A stretch of DNA of 7,846 nucleotides from Verrucomicrobiota bacterium (GCA_003219345.1 QHOP01000259.1:1-7846); one strand, 5' to 3'; positions 1-6,277 are shown, counted from the stretch's first letter. Notes: a model not told the origin generated them from the sequence alone. Made by a program: numbers and translations.

Positions 1-181
1 GTGAACGTGCGCGGTAAGCTTCACGGTAGTTGGCGGCGACGGAGGTTCCAGAGCGGAATATCTGATCTCCGAGGATTCTTCCCGCACGCGAGTCCGGCAA
101 CGATTCGCACATCGTGATTATCCTCAAAGCGAACTTCTTCGTTCGCAGCCTGAGATCTTGCTGAGGCTTCTTGTCACTCAT
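1..181 (-). CDS. Four-helix bundle protein (23S rRNA intervening-sequence type), partial, C-terminus off the left edge
   Basis: Reading the minus strand from the ATG at 181-179 gives 60 codons without a stop, up to the window edge. The N-terminal half matches the four-helix bundle family (TIGR02436 type): a basic, amphipathic first helix (residues 11-27), then a conserved middle with L-P-D-S, G-D-Q-I-F-R-S-G-T-S-V-A-A-N-Y-R-E-A (about 38-55). The family was first seen as proteins encoded inside 23S rRNA intervening sequences and is also common as stand-alone genes; its biochemical role is unresolved, and a nucleic-acid or ribosome link is only proposed. Here no rRNA is nearby. The start is supported by GAGGG about 8 bases upstream and by family-like residues soon after it. 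It lies 17 bases beyond the SIS gene stop, so co-transcription is likely. The window holds about half of the usual ~120 residues. Confidence 0.9.
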   Translation of the reverse strand, partial: MSDKKPQQDLRLRTKKFALRIITMCESLPDSRAGRILGDQIFRSGTSVAANYREAYRARS

Positions 182-218
182 ACCTCATCCCTCATAATTC
201 ATACCTCCTCCCTCGTAC
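178..218. repeat. Direct repeat, two 20-base copies 21 bases apart, spanning the SIS stop and the four-helix start
   Basis: Bases 178-197 and 199-218 match at 17 of 20 positions (plus-strand core TCATACCTC). On the minus strand each copy reads as a purine-rich ribosome-binding-like stretch followed by GAGGTATGA. The copy at 199-218 supplies the last codons and TGA stop of the SIS gene; the copy at 178-197 supplies the ribosome-binding region and ATG of the four-helix gene. The ATG of the first copy (202-200) is in frame with the second but meets a TGA after five codons. The arrangement suggests local duplication or a degenerate short-repeat array. Confidence 0.75.
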
Positions 219-990
219 CTATCCTGGCATACAATTTCGCCAGGCGACGCGCGTGTTCATCATACGCCGCTTCGAACAGCTCCGCTGCTTTCTCCGCGCC
301 GATCACCGCGCCCGCGGCCAGCACCTTCGGCGGTTGGCCCGCGCGCGTCAGCCGTAACGCGACTTCCGCTTTGATCGAATTCACCAGCAAACAACCGCCC
401 ACCGTCGAGCCGGGCGACACGGGTGATTCCAGGCCGTCAATCTTCACCATCGCATCGCCTGCCGGCGCGCCGGTGTCGAGCACCAGATCGGCGAAGTCCT
501 GCAGTTTTTTGCCGCCTGCATGCTGGCTGCGGCTCGCCTGTGAATGTTTCCGGCTGATGATGGCGACGACTTTGATTCCACGCTTGCGGAACAGTTCGGC
601 GACTTCAATCGGCACGATATTGCAGCCGCTCGACGAAGCCACCAACGCCGAGTCCTGCGGCAACAAATCGAAGTTCCGCAAAATCCGCTCGGCCAATCCG
701 CTGACGTTCTCCAGAAACATCGCCTGCCGCTGGCCGTTCGGCCCGACGACGAGGTTGTGGAAGCTGAGCGACAGCTCGACAATGGGGTTGAAGCCGGGAA
801 AGGACCCGTAACGCGGCCACATTTCCTCGACCAGGATGCGGCTGTGCCCGGAACCGAACAAATGCACCATTCGCCCCGTCAGAATCGTTTCCGCGAACCA
901 GTCGGCCGCCTGTTGAATCGCCGCCTGCTGCTTCTCGACAACCGCGATGAGTTCGCGACATTGGCTGAGATACTCGGCGCCTGGAGTCAT
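199..990 (-). CDS. SIS-domain phosphosugar-binding protein (UPF0309-like)
   Basis: A 263-residue protein with a sugar isomerase (SIS) fold, which binds phosphorylated sugars in sugar-phosphate isomerases and in regulators. The phosphosugar-binding segment is G-S-G-H-S at residues 46-50, followed by R-I-L-V-E-E-M-W-P-R. A second S-S-S-G motif is at 119-122, with I-P-type helix and a second strand ending in S-R-K-H-S (146-150), and a S-P-G-S-T segment at 192-196. This order is typical of the stand-alone SIS proteins called UPF0309, whose substrate is generally unproven. No signal peptide is visible, so it should be cytoplasmic. The start at 990 places the SIS core at a normal distance; no strong ribosome-binding site is seen. 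The last five residues (T-R-E-E-V) are coded by the direct repeat at 199-218, so the native end may have been altered. The four-helix gene follows after 17 bases; the upstream gene is 111 bases away. Confidence 0.9.
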   Translation of the reverse strand: MTPGAEYLSQCRELIAVVEKQQAAIQQAADWFAETILTGRMVHLFGSGHSRILVEEMWPRYGSFPGFNPIVELSLSFHNLVVGPNGQRQAMFLENVSGLAERILRNFDLLPQDSALVASSSGCNIVPIEVAELFRKRGIKVVAIISRKHSQASRSQHAGGKKLQDFADLVLDTGAPAGDAMVKIDGLESPVSPGSTVGGCLLVNSIKAEVALRLTRAGQPPKVLAAGAVIGAEKAAELFEAAYDEHARRLAKLYARIGTREEV

Positions 991-1013
991 CAGCCCAAAA
1001 CATTACGGAGAAG

Positions 1014-1050
1014 AACGGCGCGGTGGAAGCGCGATTTAGTCAACGCCGTT
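1014..1050. repeat. 7-bp inverted repeat between the secreted-protein and SIS genes
   Basis: AACGGCG at 1014-1020 is the exact reverse complement of CGCCGTT at 1044-1050, with a shorter GCGC pair nested inside the loop. It lies in the 111-base gap downstream of the minus-strand gene at 1102-1902. The minus-strand sequence after the stem is pyrimidine-rich but lacks a real T run, so it is at best a weak terminator or attenuator of read-through into the SIS gene. Confidence 0.3.
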
Positions 1051-1101
1051 GGGTTCAACAGCGTTTATTCGGTACTGGTTGCCAAACGGAGAAAGAAGAC
1101 C

Positions 1102-1902
1102 TTACCACACCTTGCGCACCCCGGTCTTTCTTTCGTGGTATTCCACCGAGCGCCGGACGATGATCTCCCTGCCCTCCAGGTGCCAATCCACGTCGCGCGT
1201 GAACCAGAGACCATCGGGCAGACGCTCGCGACTGAAGGTGTAGATGAATTTCCAGACCGCCCCAACCAGGCCGCCGAATACGTTCACTGTTTCGGTCAGG
1301 TGCACGTCGGCTTTAGCCAGCACATAATCCGCCTCATCCACCCAGAGGCGCCCCGCTGCCTTGTTGATGAATTTGTCTTTGATGTGTCGCTCTGGCAGTT
1401 TTTTGTTCGCGGGTCTGAAGTCGAGTATCAACATTGGACGTCCGTTGACCATCTCGCGCCCGGCCAGGGTGAATTGAAAGCGACCGAGCAGGTCGTCGTT
1501 CAGCGTGAAATCCCGTTTCTCAAACGCCTTGCCGCGAACGTTGGAATGTGTGTCCGTGACGGCGTCGTTCCTGGTTGCGTCCTTGCTCGATTCCGGCTTC
1601 GACATGACCGGCTGTGCTCGATTCGCGACGGAGACCACCGCCGGATTGTTCGCGCTTTTTTTCAACTCGCGTTTCCTGAGCTCGCCTTTGGAATCGCGGT
1701 ATTCGGTCACTTTTGTCCGTGTGAAACTGTAACGCTGGCCGAACAGCCGGTCGTTGTCATTCTCCTTTTCAGAGTTTTCCACCACCCGCCTGAGCACCGA
1801 TTCAGCGGAAGGCAGCGGCGGTTTCGCGACAATTTGCGCGGGAAGCCGAGTGGAAATTCCCATCAGCGTCAAGCCCAGCAACGTCTTCAGAATCGTTTTC
1901 AT
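1102..1902 (-). CDS. Secreted protein of unknown function, probable LolA-like fold
   Basis: The chosen start (ATG at 1902-1900) gives 266 residues and puts M-K-T-I-L-K-T-L-L-G-L-T at the very N-terminus: two lysines, a hydrophobic core and a likely signal peptidase I site after L-P-A (residue 22). An earlier in-frame ATG at 1965 would bury this signal. There is no lipobox cysteine, so the product is probably soluble and periplasmic. The middle (about residues 60-120) is charged and low in hydrophobics, likely a linker. The C-terminal half (about 125-266) has the strand-rich pattern G-R-E-M-V-N-G-R-P-M-L-I-L-D-F-R-P, then A-G-R-L-W-V-D and G-L-W-F-T-R. It resembles uncharacterised acidobacterial and verrucomicrobial proteins with an outer-membrane lipoprotein-sorting-like (LolA/LolB-like) fold. 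That resemblance is by eye. The next gene upstream is divergent across 119 bases. Function is not assigned. Confidence 0.8.
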   Translation of the reverse strand: MKTILKTLLGLTLMGISTRLPAQIVAKPPLPSAESVLRRVVENSEKENDNDRLFGQRYSFTRTKVTEYRDSKGELRKRELKKSANNPAVVSVANRAQPVMSKPESSKDATRNDAVTDTHSNVRGKAFEKRDFTLNDDLLGRFQFTLAGREMVNGRPMLILDFRPANKKLPERHIKDKFINKAAGRLWVDEADYVLAKADVHLTETVNVFGGLVGAVWKFIYTFSRERLPDGLWFTRDVDWHLEGREIIVRRSVEYHERKTGVRKVW

Positions 1903-1919
1903 ACGACCAATGGGCGGGT

Positions 1920-1947
1920 AACATACCGTTTTGATTGCGCGATTCAA
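1920..1947 (-). promoter_or_regulatory. Possible sigma70-type promoter for the secreted protein gene
   Basis: On the minus strand TTGAAT (1947-1942) and TATGTT (1925-1920) are separated by 16 bases, each matching four of six consensus positions. They lie just upstream of the chosen start at 1902, which would leave a leader of only about ten bases. This is a pattern match only; in a 119-base divergent gap such matches can occur by chance. Confidence 0.25.
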
Positions 1948-2021
1948 GCCAATTTGATCCCCCACAGTAATCCGAAAAGAGGATTGCCTTGGCGCTGATT
2001 TCGGGGAGTCTGTGTTTTTTG

Positions 2022-2201
2022 ATGGATCTTACCGGGACCATCCAGTGTCCGTTTTGTGGCCAGCGTTTTGAACTGGTCATCGACACCAGCCTCGCGTCGC
2101 AACGTTTCACCACTGATTGCGAAATTTGCTGTCGCCCGTTTGAAGTGATCGCTGAATGTGAGCCAGGCGAAATTTTGAGCCTCGAGGTGACCGGCCATTG
2201 A
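2022..2201 (+). CDS. CPXCG motif-containing cysteine-rich protein
   Basis: A 59-residue protein with two cysteine clusters: C-P-F-C-G at residues 9-13 and C-E-I-C-C at 33-37, followed by R-P-F. This is the layout of the CPXCG cysteine-rich family (Pfam Cys_rich_CPXG), small bacterial proteins of unknown role that probably bind one zinc ion through the paired cysteines. No signal peptide or membrane segment is present, so it should be cytoplasmic. The ATG at 2022 was chosen over a TTG at 1989, because family members begin only a few residues before the first C-P-x-C-G and the extra N-terminal residues look unrelated. No Shine-Dalgarno site precedes it; the upstream bases are a T run. The gene diverges from the secreted-protein gene and is 96 bases before the TMEM14 gene. 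Confidence 0.88.
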   Translation: MDLTGTIQCPFCGQRFELVIDTSLASQRFTTDCEICCRPFEVIAECEPGEILSLEVTGH

Positions 2202-2231
2202 TCGCCGCGAACAGTACACCACGCCAAAGTG

Positions 2232-2275
2232 TTGACTTTTCATTTGTGCAGTTTGCGTCTCTTTGTGGCTTAATC
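2232..2275. repeat. Degenerate short repeat (TTTGTG/TTTGCG type) before the TMEM14 gene
   Basis: Within the gene-free 2202-2297 gap, near copies of TTTGTGC, TTTGCGTC and TTTGTGGC follow each other at 9-13-base spacing. This style of repeat resembles degenerate intergenic arrays that I recall from planctomycete and verrucomicrobial genomes. The TTGACT at 2232 could be a -35 box, but no convincing -10 follows at the right distance. Confidence 0.35.
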
Positions 2276-2297
2276 CCGGCGACGAATAACAAAAACT

Positions 2298-2591
2298 ATG
2301 AAACCAACAACTGTCCTCTGGGTTTACATCGTGTTGCTGGTGGCCGGCGGCCTGGTCGGCTTCCTCAAGGCTGGCAGCAAAGCGTCGCTCATCGCGTCGG
2401 TCTCCTTTGCGGCGGCGCTGATTCTCTGCGCCATCGGCGTCATTTCCCCACCGCGCGCCGCGGACATCATTCTGGCCGTGCTGCTCGTTTTCTTCGCTCT
2501 GCGCCTGACGAAGACCAAAAAATTCATGCCCAACGGCCTGATGCTGGTGTTGACCATTGCGGCGCTGGCGCTTCGGCATCTGAGATTCTGA
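2298..2591 (+). CDS. TMEM14-family small integral membrane protein
   Basis: A 97-residue, strongly hydrophobic protein. It carries the family landmarks of TMEM14 (Pfam PF03647): G-G-L-V-G-F-L-K-A-G-S-K-A-S-L at residues 17-31 and R-L-T-K-T-K-K-F-M-P-N-G-L-M at 69-82. Four membrane spans can be placed at about 8-23, 30-50, 54-70 and 78-94, the usual number and length for the family. In eukaryotes TMEM14 proteins sit in mitochondrial or secretory membranes and TMEM14C is linked to porphyrin transport; bacterial and cyanobacterial members are mostly uncharacterised, so no substrate can be given. It should lie in the inner membrane. The ATG at 2298 is preceded by an A-rich stretch without a ribosome-binding site. 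It may share a transcript with the CPXCG gene 96 bases upstream. Confidence 0.92.
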   Translation: MKPTTVLWVYIVLLVAGGLVGFLKAGSKASLIASVSFAAALILCAIGVISPPRAADIILAVLLVFFALRLTKTKKFMPNGLMLVLTIAALALRHLRF

Positions 2592-2601
2592 GTTGCATTT
2601 T

Positions 2602-2644
2602 GGCCGGTCCGGTTGCTCCGATTTCATCGCCTGGCCGGACGGCC
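2602..2644. repeat. Imperfect GC-rich inverted repeat between convergent genes
   Basis: GGCCGGTCCGG (2602-2612) pairs with CCGGACGGCC (2635-2644) with one bulged base, leaving a 22-base loop. It sits in the 102-base gap between the convergent TMEM14 and lipoprotein genes, where a two-way transcription stop would be expected. No T run follows on either strand, so it is not a standard intrinsic terminator. Confidence 0.35.
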
Positions 2645-2693
2645 GGAAGCTCAAAGTTGCTCTACGTGGAAAACGCCGCACTTTTATTCCCGC

Positions 2694-3227
2694 TCAAAAC
2701 CCCATGTGAGTCAGGATGAACGTCCGGAACTTTTCGATGTTCTCCCGCTTGAACTCGCGGTGAATCGTGCGTTGGCTCCCGGCGATGTCCACTTTGACTT
2801 CCTTCGCCTTGGCGATTTTTCTGAGATCGTCCACTTTGACCTGGTAGATGGCGTGTTCGACCAAAGTGCCGCCCGTTTCTTTGCGCTCGTTCAGGCTGCC
2901 CACACCGCCGAATTTCATCGTCTCACCGTCCAACGTCAGCGTCAGCGTTTCGCCCGGCGCGATATCCAGATAGCCCGTCTGCGCCAGTGCTTCGTAGCGG
3001 ACTTCGAGATAATACTTGGCGTCCCAGGGTCCCTGGCGGATGCGCGACGCGTTCAGCCAGATGAGTTCGCTCGGCTTGTCGCCGCTGTCGAGTTCGTTAT
3101 CGACGATGAGGTCGATGCCGGGGCCGCCGATGTCACTGCGGTAAGTGTAAATGTCGGTCTTCGGCGCGCTGGCGCAACCGGTCAGCAGCATGCCGACCGG
3201 CAGCAGAAGAAAAAATCTTGAGTTCAT
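2694..3227 (-). CDS. Predicted lipoprotein of unknown function
   Basis: A 177-residue protein that starts with M-N-S-R-F-F-L-L-L-P and has a clear lipobox, L-L-T-G-C, with the lipidated cysteine at residue 18. The mature part follows with A-S-A-P-K-T. Residue 2 after the cysteine is Ser rather than Asp, so outer-membrane sorting would be expected under the enterobacterial rule, which may not hold in this phylum. The body alternates short strands and charged turns (Y-L-E-V-R-Y-E, Y-L-D-I-A-P-G-E-T-L-T-L-T-L-D-G), consistent with a beta-sandwich, and ends with a lysine/arginine-rich helix near F-K-R-E-N-I-E-K-F. I do not recognise a family. It is convergent with the TMEM14 gene and divergent from the C39 gene 246 bases away, so it is probably transcribed alone. 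The start is fixed by the signal sequence. Confidence 0.85.
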   Translation of the reverse strand: MNSRFFLLLPVGMLLTGCASAPKTDIYTYRSDIGGPGIDLIVDNELDSGDKPSELIWLNASRIRQGPWDAKYYLEVRYEALAQTGYLDIAPGETLTLTLDGETMKFGGVGSLNERKETGGTLVEHAIYQVKVDDLRKIAKAKEVKVDIAGSQRTIHREFKRENIEKFRTFILTHMGF

Positions 3228-3473
3228 AGATTGTCAACCAAAGGCAGCTCGTTCAGCGACCTGCTACCTCTGCACGGGCTTTTAGCACAACTCACCCGCT
3301 TTTGAACACACAAAAGCGCGTGGCGTGATTTCCGTCACCCGAACTTGTCGAATCATACGGCAAGACGGTCAGCGTCCTGTCCTGGTTTGGATCGGGTGGG
3401 TGCGGCGGCGCCGCAGCCCCCCGCCGGCACCGGACCAGAACACTAACCGTGAGGCGCTTTTAAGCAGGAAATC
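3228..3473. other. 246-base gene-free divergent gap with two hairpin sequences
   Basis: No open frame here looks coding. Two structures stand out. CGCTTTTG (3297-3304) and CAAAAGCG (3311-3318) form a perfect 8-bp stem with a six-base loop. TGCGGC (3401-3406) and GCCGCA (3410-3415) form a 6-bp stem with a three-base loop, extendable through GGG/CCC across a bulge. Neither is followed by a T run. The gap must hold promoters for both the lipoprotein and the C39 gene, so the stems may be operators or leader structures. AGGA ends five bases before the C39 ATG and is one of the few clear ribosome-binding sites in the window. Confidence 0.5.
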
Positions 3474-4313
3474 ATGCAACCCTGGACGCCACTGAATCCC
3501 TGGATCGAGACCATCGGCGTGGTGCTCCTGGGCGTCGTCGGTGTCGCGTTGGGTCGTTGGTTTTCACGGTTGGAAAGGCCCTACTGGACACTCGGTTATT
3601 TCGTTCCTCTCGTCCTGATCATCCTTATCGGTCTGGCCTACCGGATTCGTGCTTTGGAGTTCATTCCACCGTTTTCGTGGCTCATGGCCGGGCGGACCGA
3701 GTTCGCTTTGACGGCGCTGATCGGCACGATGGTATTGACGACGCCGCTGTCGCGCCTGCCGCTGCGGCGTGATCGAGCGGCCATCAGTGTGCTGATGGTT
3801 TGCATCGTTTTTCAGGTTGCGGCCTGGCCGTTCCTTGCCCCGGCGTTCGATCGCCAACAACTCGCGGCGTTGATAACGCGTATCGATCCTGACGGTATCT
3901 GCCTTCAGAACACTGAATACACCTGCGGACCCGCCGCGGCAGTCACCGCGCTGCGAAGACTCGGTCTGCCTGCCGACGAAAGCGAAATTGCCCTGCTGTG
4001 CGGCACCAGCACGGCGATGGGCACGCCGCCGGACATTCTTTGCCGCAAGTTGCAAAAACGCTACGGTCCGAACGGGCTGGTCTGCGAATATCGCTCGTTC
4101 AAATCAGTCGCCGACCTGAAACAACCGGGCTACACGCTCGCGCTGATGAAATTCGCGTTCTTGCTCGACCACTACGTCGCCGTGCTCGACGTCGGCGAGC
4201 GCACCATCACTGTGGGCGATCCGTTGAACGGCAAACAAACGCTCACGCACGACGAGTTCGCGCAGAAGTGGCGGTGGGTTGGAGTGGCGTTGACACGGAA
4301 ACCCAATTCGTAG
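3474..4313 (+). CDS. Membrane-anchored C39-family cysteine peptidase, without ABC transporter
   Basis: A 279-residue protein in two parts. Residues 1-125 hold four hydrophobic spans (about 11-27, 39-56, 76-92, 104-122). Residues 135-272 form a peptidase C39 domain, the papain-like fold that cleaves double-glycine leader peptides in bacteriocin exporters. The active-site signature is complete: Q145 in L-Q-N-T-E-Y-T-C, C151 in T-C-G-P-A-A-A, H233 in D-H-Y-V-A-V, and D249 in V-G-D-P-L-N-G. Arginines cluster in the loops after spans 1 and 3 (R28, R32, R35; R94, R98, R99, R101), so by the positive-inside rule the peptidase domain should face the periplasm. In ABC-type C39 proteins it faces the cytosol. 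No ATPase domain and no leader-peptide gene lie nearby, so the substrate is unknown. The start at 3474 has AGGA upstream. Alternative: a papain-like C39-fold protein with another substrate. Confidence 0.88.
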   Translation: MQPWTPLNPWIETIGVVLLGVVGVALGRWFSRLERPYWTLGYFVPLVLIILIGLAYRIRALEFIPPFSWLMAGRTEFALTALIGTMVLTTPLSRLPLRRDRAAISVLMVCIVFQVAAWPFLAPAFDRQQLAALITRIDPDGICLQNTEYTCGPAAAVTALRRLGLPADESEIALLCGTSTAMGTPPDILCRKLQKRYGPNGLVCEYRSFKSVADLKQPGYTLALMKFAFLLDHYVAVLDVGERTITVGDPLNGKQTLTHDEFAQKWRWVGVALTRKPNS

Positions 4314-4441
4314 AACTGGGAGCATCCGCCGGATGGGGCGGGCGAACTCGCGAGCGGCGCAAACGCCGGCGATTCACTCCCAAACCGCACAGTTTCACGT
4401 TTCTCTTTGCACTTCGTACGTTTGCCTCCATCTTGTCACCC

Positions 4442-6172
4442 ATGAATTTGTTGCCGTTTGATGCTTTGCCGGCTCTCAAACCGCGCCGGTTCGTGCCGGA
4501 AAAAATTGACCTCGGCGACTGGAAGCCGCTGGCGCCGCTCTTTGATCGACTCGAATCGCTCGCGGCGCAGTGTCATTCTGCCGCCGATCTCGAACGCTGG
4601 CTGCTCGACTGGAGCGAACTCAGCGCTGCGCTCGACGAAGAATCGTCACGCCGCTACATCGCCATGACCTGCCACACCGACAACACCGAAGCGGAGAAAG
4701 CTTACCTTCATTTCGTCGAACAGATCGGGCCGCGGCTCAAGCCGCGCCAGTTCAAGCTGGAGCAGTTGTACCTGCAACATCCGCTGCGCCGCCAGTTGCC
4801 GAAGCCGCGTTACGAAGTGTTCGACCGCGCGACCCAGGTGCGGGTTGACCTGTATCGCGACGAAAACGTGCCGCTGGAAACGGAGGAAGCGAAACTCAGC
4901 CAGCAGTATCAGAAGTTGAGCGGCTCACTAACGGTTAATTTTCGAGGCGAAGAGAAAACCCTCGTGCAGATGGGCCGCTATCTGGAGGAGCCCGACCGCG
5001 CGCTGCGACGGGAGGCGTGCGAGTTGATCGCCAACCGGCGTTTGCAGGAAGCCGAAAAGTTTGAGGACACCTTCGATCAGCTCACAAAACTGCGCGAACA
5101 GATTGCGAAGAACGCCGGCTTTGCGAACTACCGCGACTACGCCTTTCGTTTGAATCTGCGGTTTGATTACACCGCGAACGACTGCGTCCGTTTCCACCAT
5201 GCCATCGAGGGTGAAATCATGCCGGTTCTGCGTGAACTGCAGACGGAGCGGCGTCACCAACTGAAGTTGGCAAAGCTGTGTCCGTGGGACCTGGCGGTGG
5301 ATCCACTGAGTCGCCCGCCGCTGCGGCCGTTCGATCAGGTCGAGAAAATGGTTTCGGCGGCGCAGACAGTTTTCGGCCACCTGGACAAAGAACTGGCGGA
5401 TGGTTTCAAAACGATGCGCGACTTGCGCCTGCTCGACCTGGACAATCGCAAAGGCAAAGCGCCGGGCGGTTATCAGTCCACGCTCGCGGAGGCGCGGCTG
5501 CCGTTCATTTTTATGAATGCGGTCGGCCTGCAGCGCGACGTGGAGACGATCCTGCACGAGGCCGGTCACGCCTTTCACGCGCTGGCGACGCGCGATGAGG
5601 ACCTTTACGCCTATCGCAGCGCGCCGATTGAGTTTTGCGAAGTGGCATCCATGAGCATGGAACTGCTCGGCAATGAGTTCATCGAGGCGTTTTACTCCCC
5701 GCCGGACGCGAGACGCGCCCGCCGGGACCACCTCGAGGGTATCGTCGAGATTTTTCCGTGGATTGCGACTGTGGACGCCTTCCAGCATTGGATTTACACG
5801 CATCCCGGCCACACGCGCGCCGAACGGACGGCGGCGTGGCTCAGCCTGATGGACCGCTTCGCCGGCGACGTGGACTGGAGCGGCCATGAGAGGGCACGGG
5901 CGCACCTCTGGCATCGTCAGCTTCACGTTTTCATCCACCCCTTTTACTACATCGAATACGGCATCGCCCAACTCGGCGCCTTGCAGGTCTGGGCCCACTC
6001 AAAGCGCGGCAAAGCCAAAGCGCTGGCCGACTATAAACGCGCGCTGGCGCTGGGCGGCTCGCGGCCGTTGCCGGACCTATTCTCCGCTGCCGGCTGCCGG
6101 TTCGACTTCAGCGCAAAGACCGTGAAACCACTGGTCGCGCTGGTGCGTCAAGAACTGGCGAAGCTGGATTGA
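4442..6172 (+). CDS. M3-family zinc oligoendopeptidase (PepF-like)
   Basis: A 576-residue protein, the usual length for M3 oligoendopeptidases, which cut short peptides in the cytoplasm. The zinc site is H372-E373-A-G-H376, with E373 the catalytic base, and the third ligand is most likely E400 in F-C-E-V-A-S, at the spacing seen in thimet-type enzymes. Near the C-terminus, H-P-F-Y-Y-I-E-Y-G (499-507) is the tyrosine-rich substrate-binding motif typical of PepF. The N-terminal 200 residues are helical and charged, as in the family's lid domain. No signal peptide is seen. The ATG at 4442 was chosen because it gives family length; the same frame stays open up to 3998, but that part overlaps the C39 gene and looks non-coding. 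No ribosome-binding site is visible. It follows the C39 gene after 128 bases and precedes the rhomboid gene by 155. Its likely job is peptide turnover. Confidence 0.96.
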   Translation: MNLLPFDALPALKPRRFVPEKIDLGDWKPLAPLFDRLESLAAQCHSAADLERWLLDWSELSAALDEESSRRYIAMTCHTDNTEAEKAYLHFVEQIGPRLKPRQFKLEQLYLQHPLRRQLPKPRYEVFDRATQVRVDLYRDENVPLETEEAKLSQQYQKLSGSLTVNFRGEEKTLVQMGRYLEEPDRALRREACELIANRRLQEAEKFEDTFDQLTKLREQIAKNAGFANYRDYAFRLNLRFDYTANDCVRFHHAIEGEIMPVLRELQTERRHQLKLAKLCPWDLAVDPLSRPPLRPFDQVEKMVSAAQTVFGHLDKELADGFKTMRDLRLLDLDNRKGKAPGGYQSTLAEARLPFIFMNAVGLQRDVETILHEAGHAFHALATRDEDLYAYRSAPIEFCEVASMSMELLGNEFIEAFYSPPDARRARRDHLEGIVEIFPWIATVDAFQHWIYTHPGHTRAERTAAWLSLMDRFAGDVDWSGHERARAHLWHRQLHVFIHPFYYIEYGIAQLGALQVWAHSKRGKAKALADYKRALALGGSRPLPDLFSAAGCRFDFSAKTVKPLVALVRQELAKLD

Positions 6173-6177
6173 AGGGT

Positions 6178-6277
6178 CGTTGTTTGTTCGTGGTTGTTTG
6201 CAGGTTGTTGGGGAGCACTCGACGGCACCGCGCCAGACGTGAACAACCAGCAACCAACAACCCGCAACCTGCGAAAA
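6178..6277. repeat. GGTTGTT-type degenerate repeat forming an inverted pair
   Basis: The gap between the oligoendopeptidase and rhomboid genes holds two arms rich in GGTTG/CAACC. The left arm spans about 6181-6213 and the right arm about 6241-6273, in opposite orientation. Perfect matches include GCAGGTTG (6200-6207) against CAACCTGC (6265-6272), and GGTTGTTGG (6203-6211) against CCAACAACC (6254-6262). The arms could fold into a long imperfect hairpin. The plus strand continues with AAAATAAAA rather than a T run, so it is not a normal terminator for the gene to its left. It looks like a dispersed intergenic repeat. Confidence 0.6.

Noticed and set aside
158..811. 217-codon plus-strand frame beginning with repeated H-T-S-S-L
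   Set aside because: It is antisense to the SIS gene. Its N-terminus is the direct repeat read in a chance frame, a common source of false proteins.
544..1998. 484-codon open frame on the plus strand
   Set aside because: It runs antisense through both the SIS gene and the secreted-protein gene, which have clear family or signal features. The translation is rich in R, H, Q and P, with no recognisable domain.
2602..2644. Intrinsic terminator between the convergent genes
   Set aside because: The stem is imperfect, the loop is 22 bases and no T run follows on either strand, so it is listed only as an inverted repeat.
1944..2681. 245-codon minus-strand frame
   Set aside because: It crosses the CPXCG and TMEM14 genes in antisense and gives a Q/R/E-rich, domain-free protein.
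3998..4441. Extension of the oligoendopeptidase frame upstream of the chosen ATG
   Set aside because: It overlaps the C39 gene in another frame, is arginine/histidine-rich and would add 148 residues not found in the M3 family.
4928..5998. 356-codon minus-strand frame
   Set aside because: It is wholly antisense to the M3 oligoendopeptidase with its intact HExxH site; the translation has no domain.
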